Positions 12,482 to 13,426 of a stretch of 13,426 nucleotides of DNA are shown here, one piece after another. Positions within the stretch are counted from its first letter, which is position 1. Each line of letters opens with the position of its first letter. The stretch covers positions 1 to 13,426 of the forward strand of contig JAFLJU010000524.1 of the NCBI GenBank assembly GCA_022712835.1, read 5' to 3'. The notes under the pieces were generated by a model. The model saw only the letters and a list, made by a program, of their open reading frames with translations, did not search any database and was not told where the DNA came from. The position numbers and the translations under genes were made by a program. Source of the stretch: Desulfobacteraceae bacterium (GTDB taxonomy: Bacteria > Desulfobacterota > Desulfobacteria > Desulfobacterales > Desulfobacteraceae).

Positions 12482-13426
12482 CTATCTGATCTTTAACCAA
12501 TGCAGCACGGCGGTTTCACTGCCGGTATTACACCATTTTTCCGGGAGAATGGTTTTCAGATAAATGGTATCCCCGGGATTTAATTCATGGGACTGGTTCT
12601 CATAAACTGCGGTGAGGGCCCCTGACACAAGGTAGCCCATCTCTTCTCCCTTGTGGGTGAAAAAATGGGAGGAAAGTTTTTTCCCGGGTAAAATTTTGAC
12701 AAGGAAGCTGTCCACCGGTCCATTTAAATCCGGAGGGGTCAACTGGATGATCACGATGCTGTCATTATCCAGGTCAGCGCCCTTCATAGGGGTGGCCTCT
12801 TCCCGGTGAAAAACCGTTTTTTCACGGGCCTGAACCCCCTTGAAAAAGGAGCCAACATCCACGGAAAGCATCTCTGAAATCCGATACAACACTGGTAAAG
12901 ACGGGGAAACCTGATTGCTTTCAATCTGGGAAATATTACTGGGGGTAACCCCCGAAAGATGGGATAGCTCTTTTTGTGACATGCCTTGTTTTTGCCGGAA
13001 GGTTTTGATGGCAGATCCCAGGTTGTAGTGTTGACTTTCCTTTCGACCTCCATCTAAAAGCAGATCTCCTTTGTCACAGGTGTATGAAAATGACAATCCC
13101 AGGGCCTTGGGAGATCTTTTCTCCGCCTTGAGAATCTTTATTTTTGACCGGCCCTGGTCCATGGAAAGGTCAATGGCCACCTGGGCCACCTGGTTGATAT
13201 GGGCTTTGAGTTTGCTGGAATGGGCTTTTTTTTCAATAATCCAATAGGCAATGGTGTCCATTTCATAGAGTTTAGGGCAGGAATGGGAATAAAACTTTAA
13301 AATATGTTCTTCCCCTTCCCAGAGATCCTGCATGCCGGTCAGGCTTTCCATGACAAACCGGACATCACCGGTGAGTCGTTTGTGCAGATTGTAAATGGCG
13401 TCAAACACCGCTTCCGGATCCCGGGG
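12482..13426 (-). CDS. XRE-cupin transcriptional regulator with N-terminal RecA/KaiC-like region (5' end outside window)
   Basis: The frame is open through the right edge (reading P-R-D-P-E-A-V before the GTG at 13408), so the protein is longer than the 308 residues from that GTG and its true start is outside. Counting from the GTG, residues 1-100 resemble the tail of a RecA/KaiC-like ATPase-derived domain (FYSHSCPKLYEMDTIAYWII near 39-58). Residues 129-190 are an XRE helix-turn-helix (SQKELSHLSGVTPSNISQIE), and 232-306 are a cupin. In the cupin, motif 1 is H248/H252/E255/E256, but motif 2 reads LPEKWCN with Glu290 where His is usual, so metal binding may be lost. XRE-cupin proteins typically sense a small metabolite and repress or activate a neighbour. 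The converging flavoprotein gene is the likely target. HTH and cupin calls are firm; the N-terminal call is less so. Confidence 0.85.
   Translation of the reverse strand, partial: PRDPEAVFDAIYNLHKRLTGDVRFVMESLTGMQDLWEGEEHILKFYSHSCPKLYEMDTIAYWIIEKKAHSSKLKAHINQVAQVAIDLSMDQGRSKIKILKAEKRSPKALGLSFSYTCDKGDLLLDGGRKESQHYNLGSAIKTFRQKQGMSQKELSHLSGVTPSNISQIESNQVSPSLPVLYRISEMLSVDVGSFFKGVQAREKTVFHREEATPMKGADLDNDSIVIIQLTPPDLNGPVDSFLVKILPGKKLSSHFFTHKGEEMGYLVSGALTAVYENQSHELNPGDTIYLKTILPEKWCNTGSETAVLHWLKIR

Noticed and set aside
13415..13426. GGATCCCGGGG at the right edge, resembling a cloning linker
   Set aside because: It does not match a common polylinker order and reads in frame with the regulator protein, so it is probably native sequence.

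Overview
The window looks like a chromosomal stretch from a Gram-negative, probably sulfate-reducing Desulfobacterota (Desulfobacteraceae-like) bacterium. The basis is the gene mix: TamB plus a multi-POTRA Omp85 protein, a stand-alone glutamate-synthase-type flavoprotein, and an XRE-cupin regulator with an extra N-terminal domain. The taxonomic call is inference from protein style only; no rRNA or marker gene is present.

Region 1 (1-2245) is an accessory, patchwork segment. Sampled lines from about 1-1600 are roughly 30-37% G+C, against about 48-62% in sampled lines of the tamB region. It holds the tail of an unidentified gene, a doubtful 67-codon ORF carrying a REP-like G-rich palindrome, an ADP-ribosylglycohydrolase (DraG/ARH family), a 26-codon ORF overlapping the next start, and a secreted DUF3617 protein. 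It ends in a relic of an APC-family amino-acid permease N-terminus on the minus strand, with no ATG and an early stop. Such a relic suggests an insertion or deletion boundary.

Region 2 (2296-2960, minus strand) is a two-gene set: a small one-helix membrane protein of unknown function whose stop overlaps the start (ATGA) of a DUF202 three-helix membrane protein. It is divergent from region 3.

Region 3 (3089-10437, plus strand) is a tightly packed envelope operon. A small PGPGW-like inner-membrane protein is followed 27 bases later by a 1330-residue TamB. TamB overlaps by four bases (ATGA) a 936-residue Omp85 protein in which seven POTRA-like repeats can be counted before the barrel. Together they would make a TAM-like bridge spanning the periplasm, for outer-membrane protein assembly or lipid transport.

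Region 4 (10438-13426) is a 323-base AT-rich regulatory gap followed by a glutamate-synthase-type FMN protein with an N-terminal cysteine cluster. The gap has a good sigma-70-type promoter, a perfect 12+12 bp inverted repeat at the predicted transcript start, and a long 5' leader with a 14-codon ORF. The flavoprotein gene converges on a regulator gene cut by the right edge, which encodes a RecA/KaiC-like region, an XRE HTH and a cupin. A 17-bp stem lies between the two and probably terminates one or both transcripts. The regulator is a reasonable candidate to control the flavoprotein gene. No tRNA, rRNA, CRISPR array or intact insertion sequence was seen.
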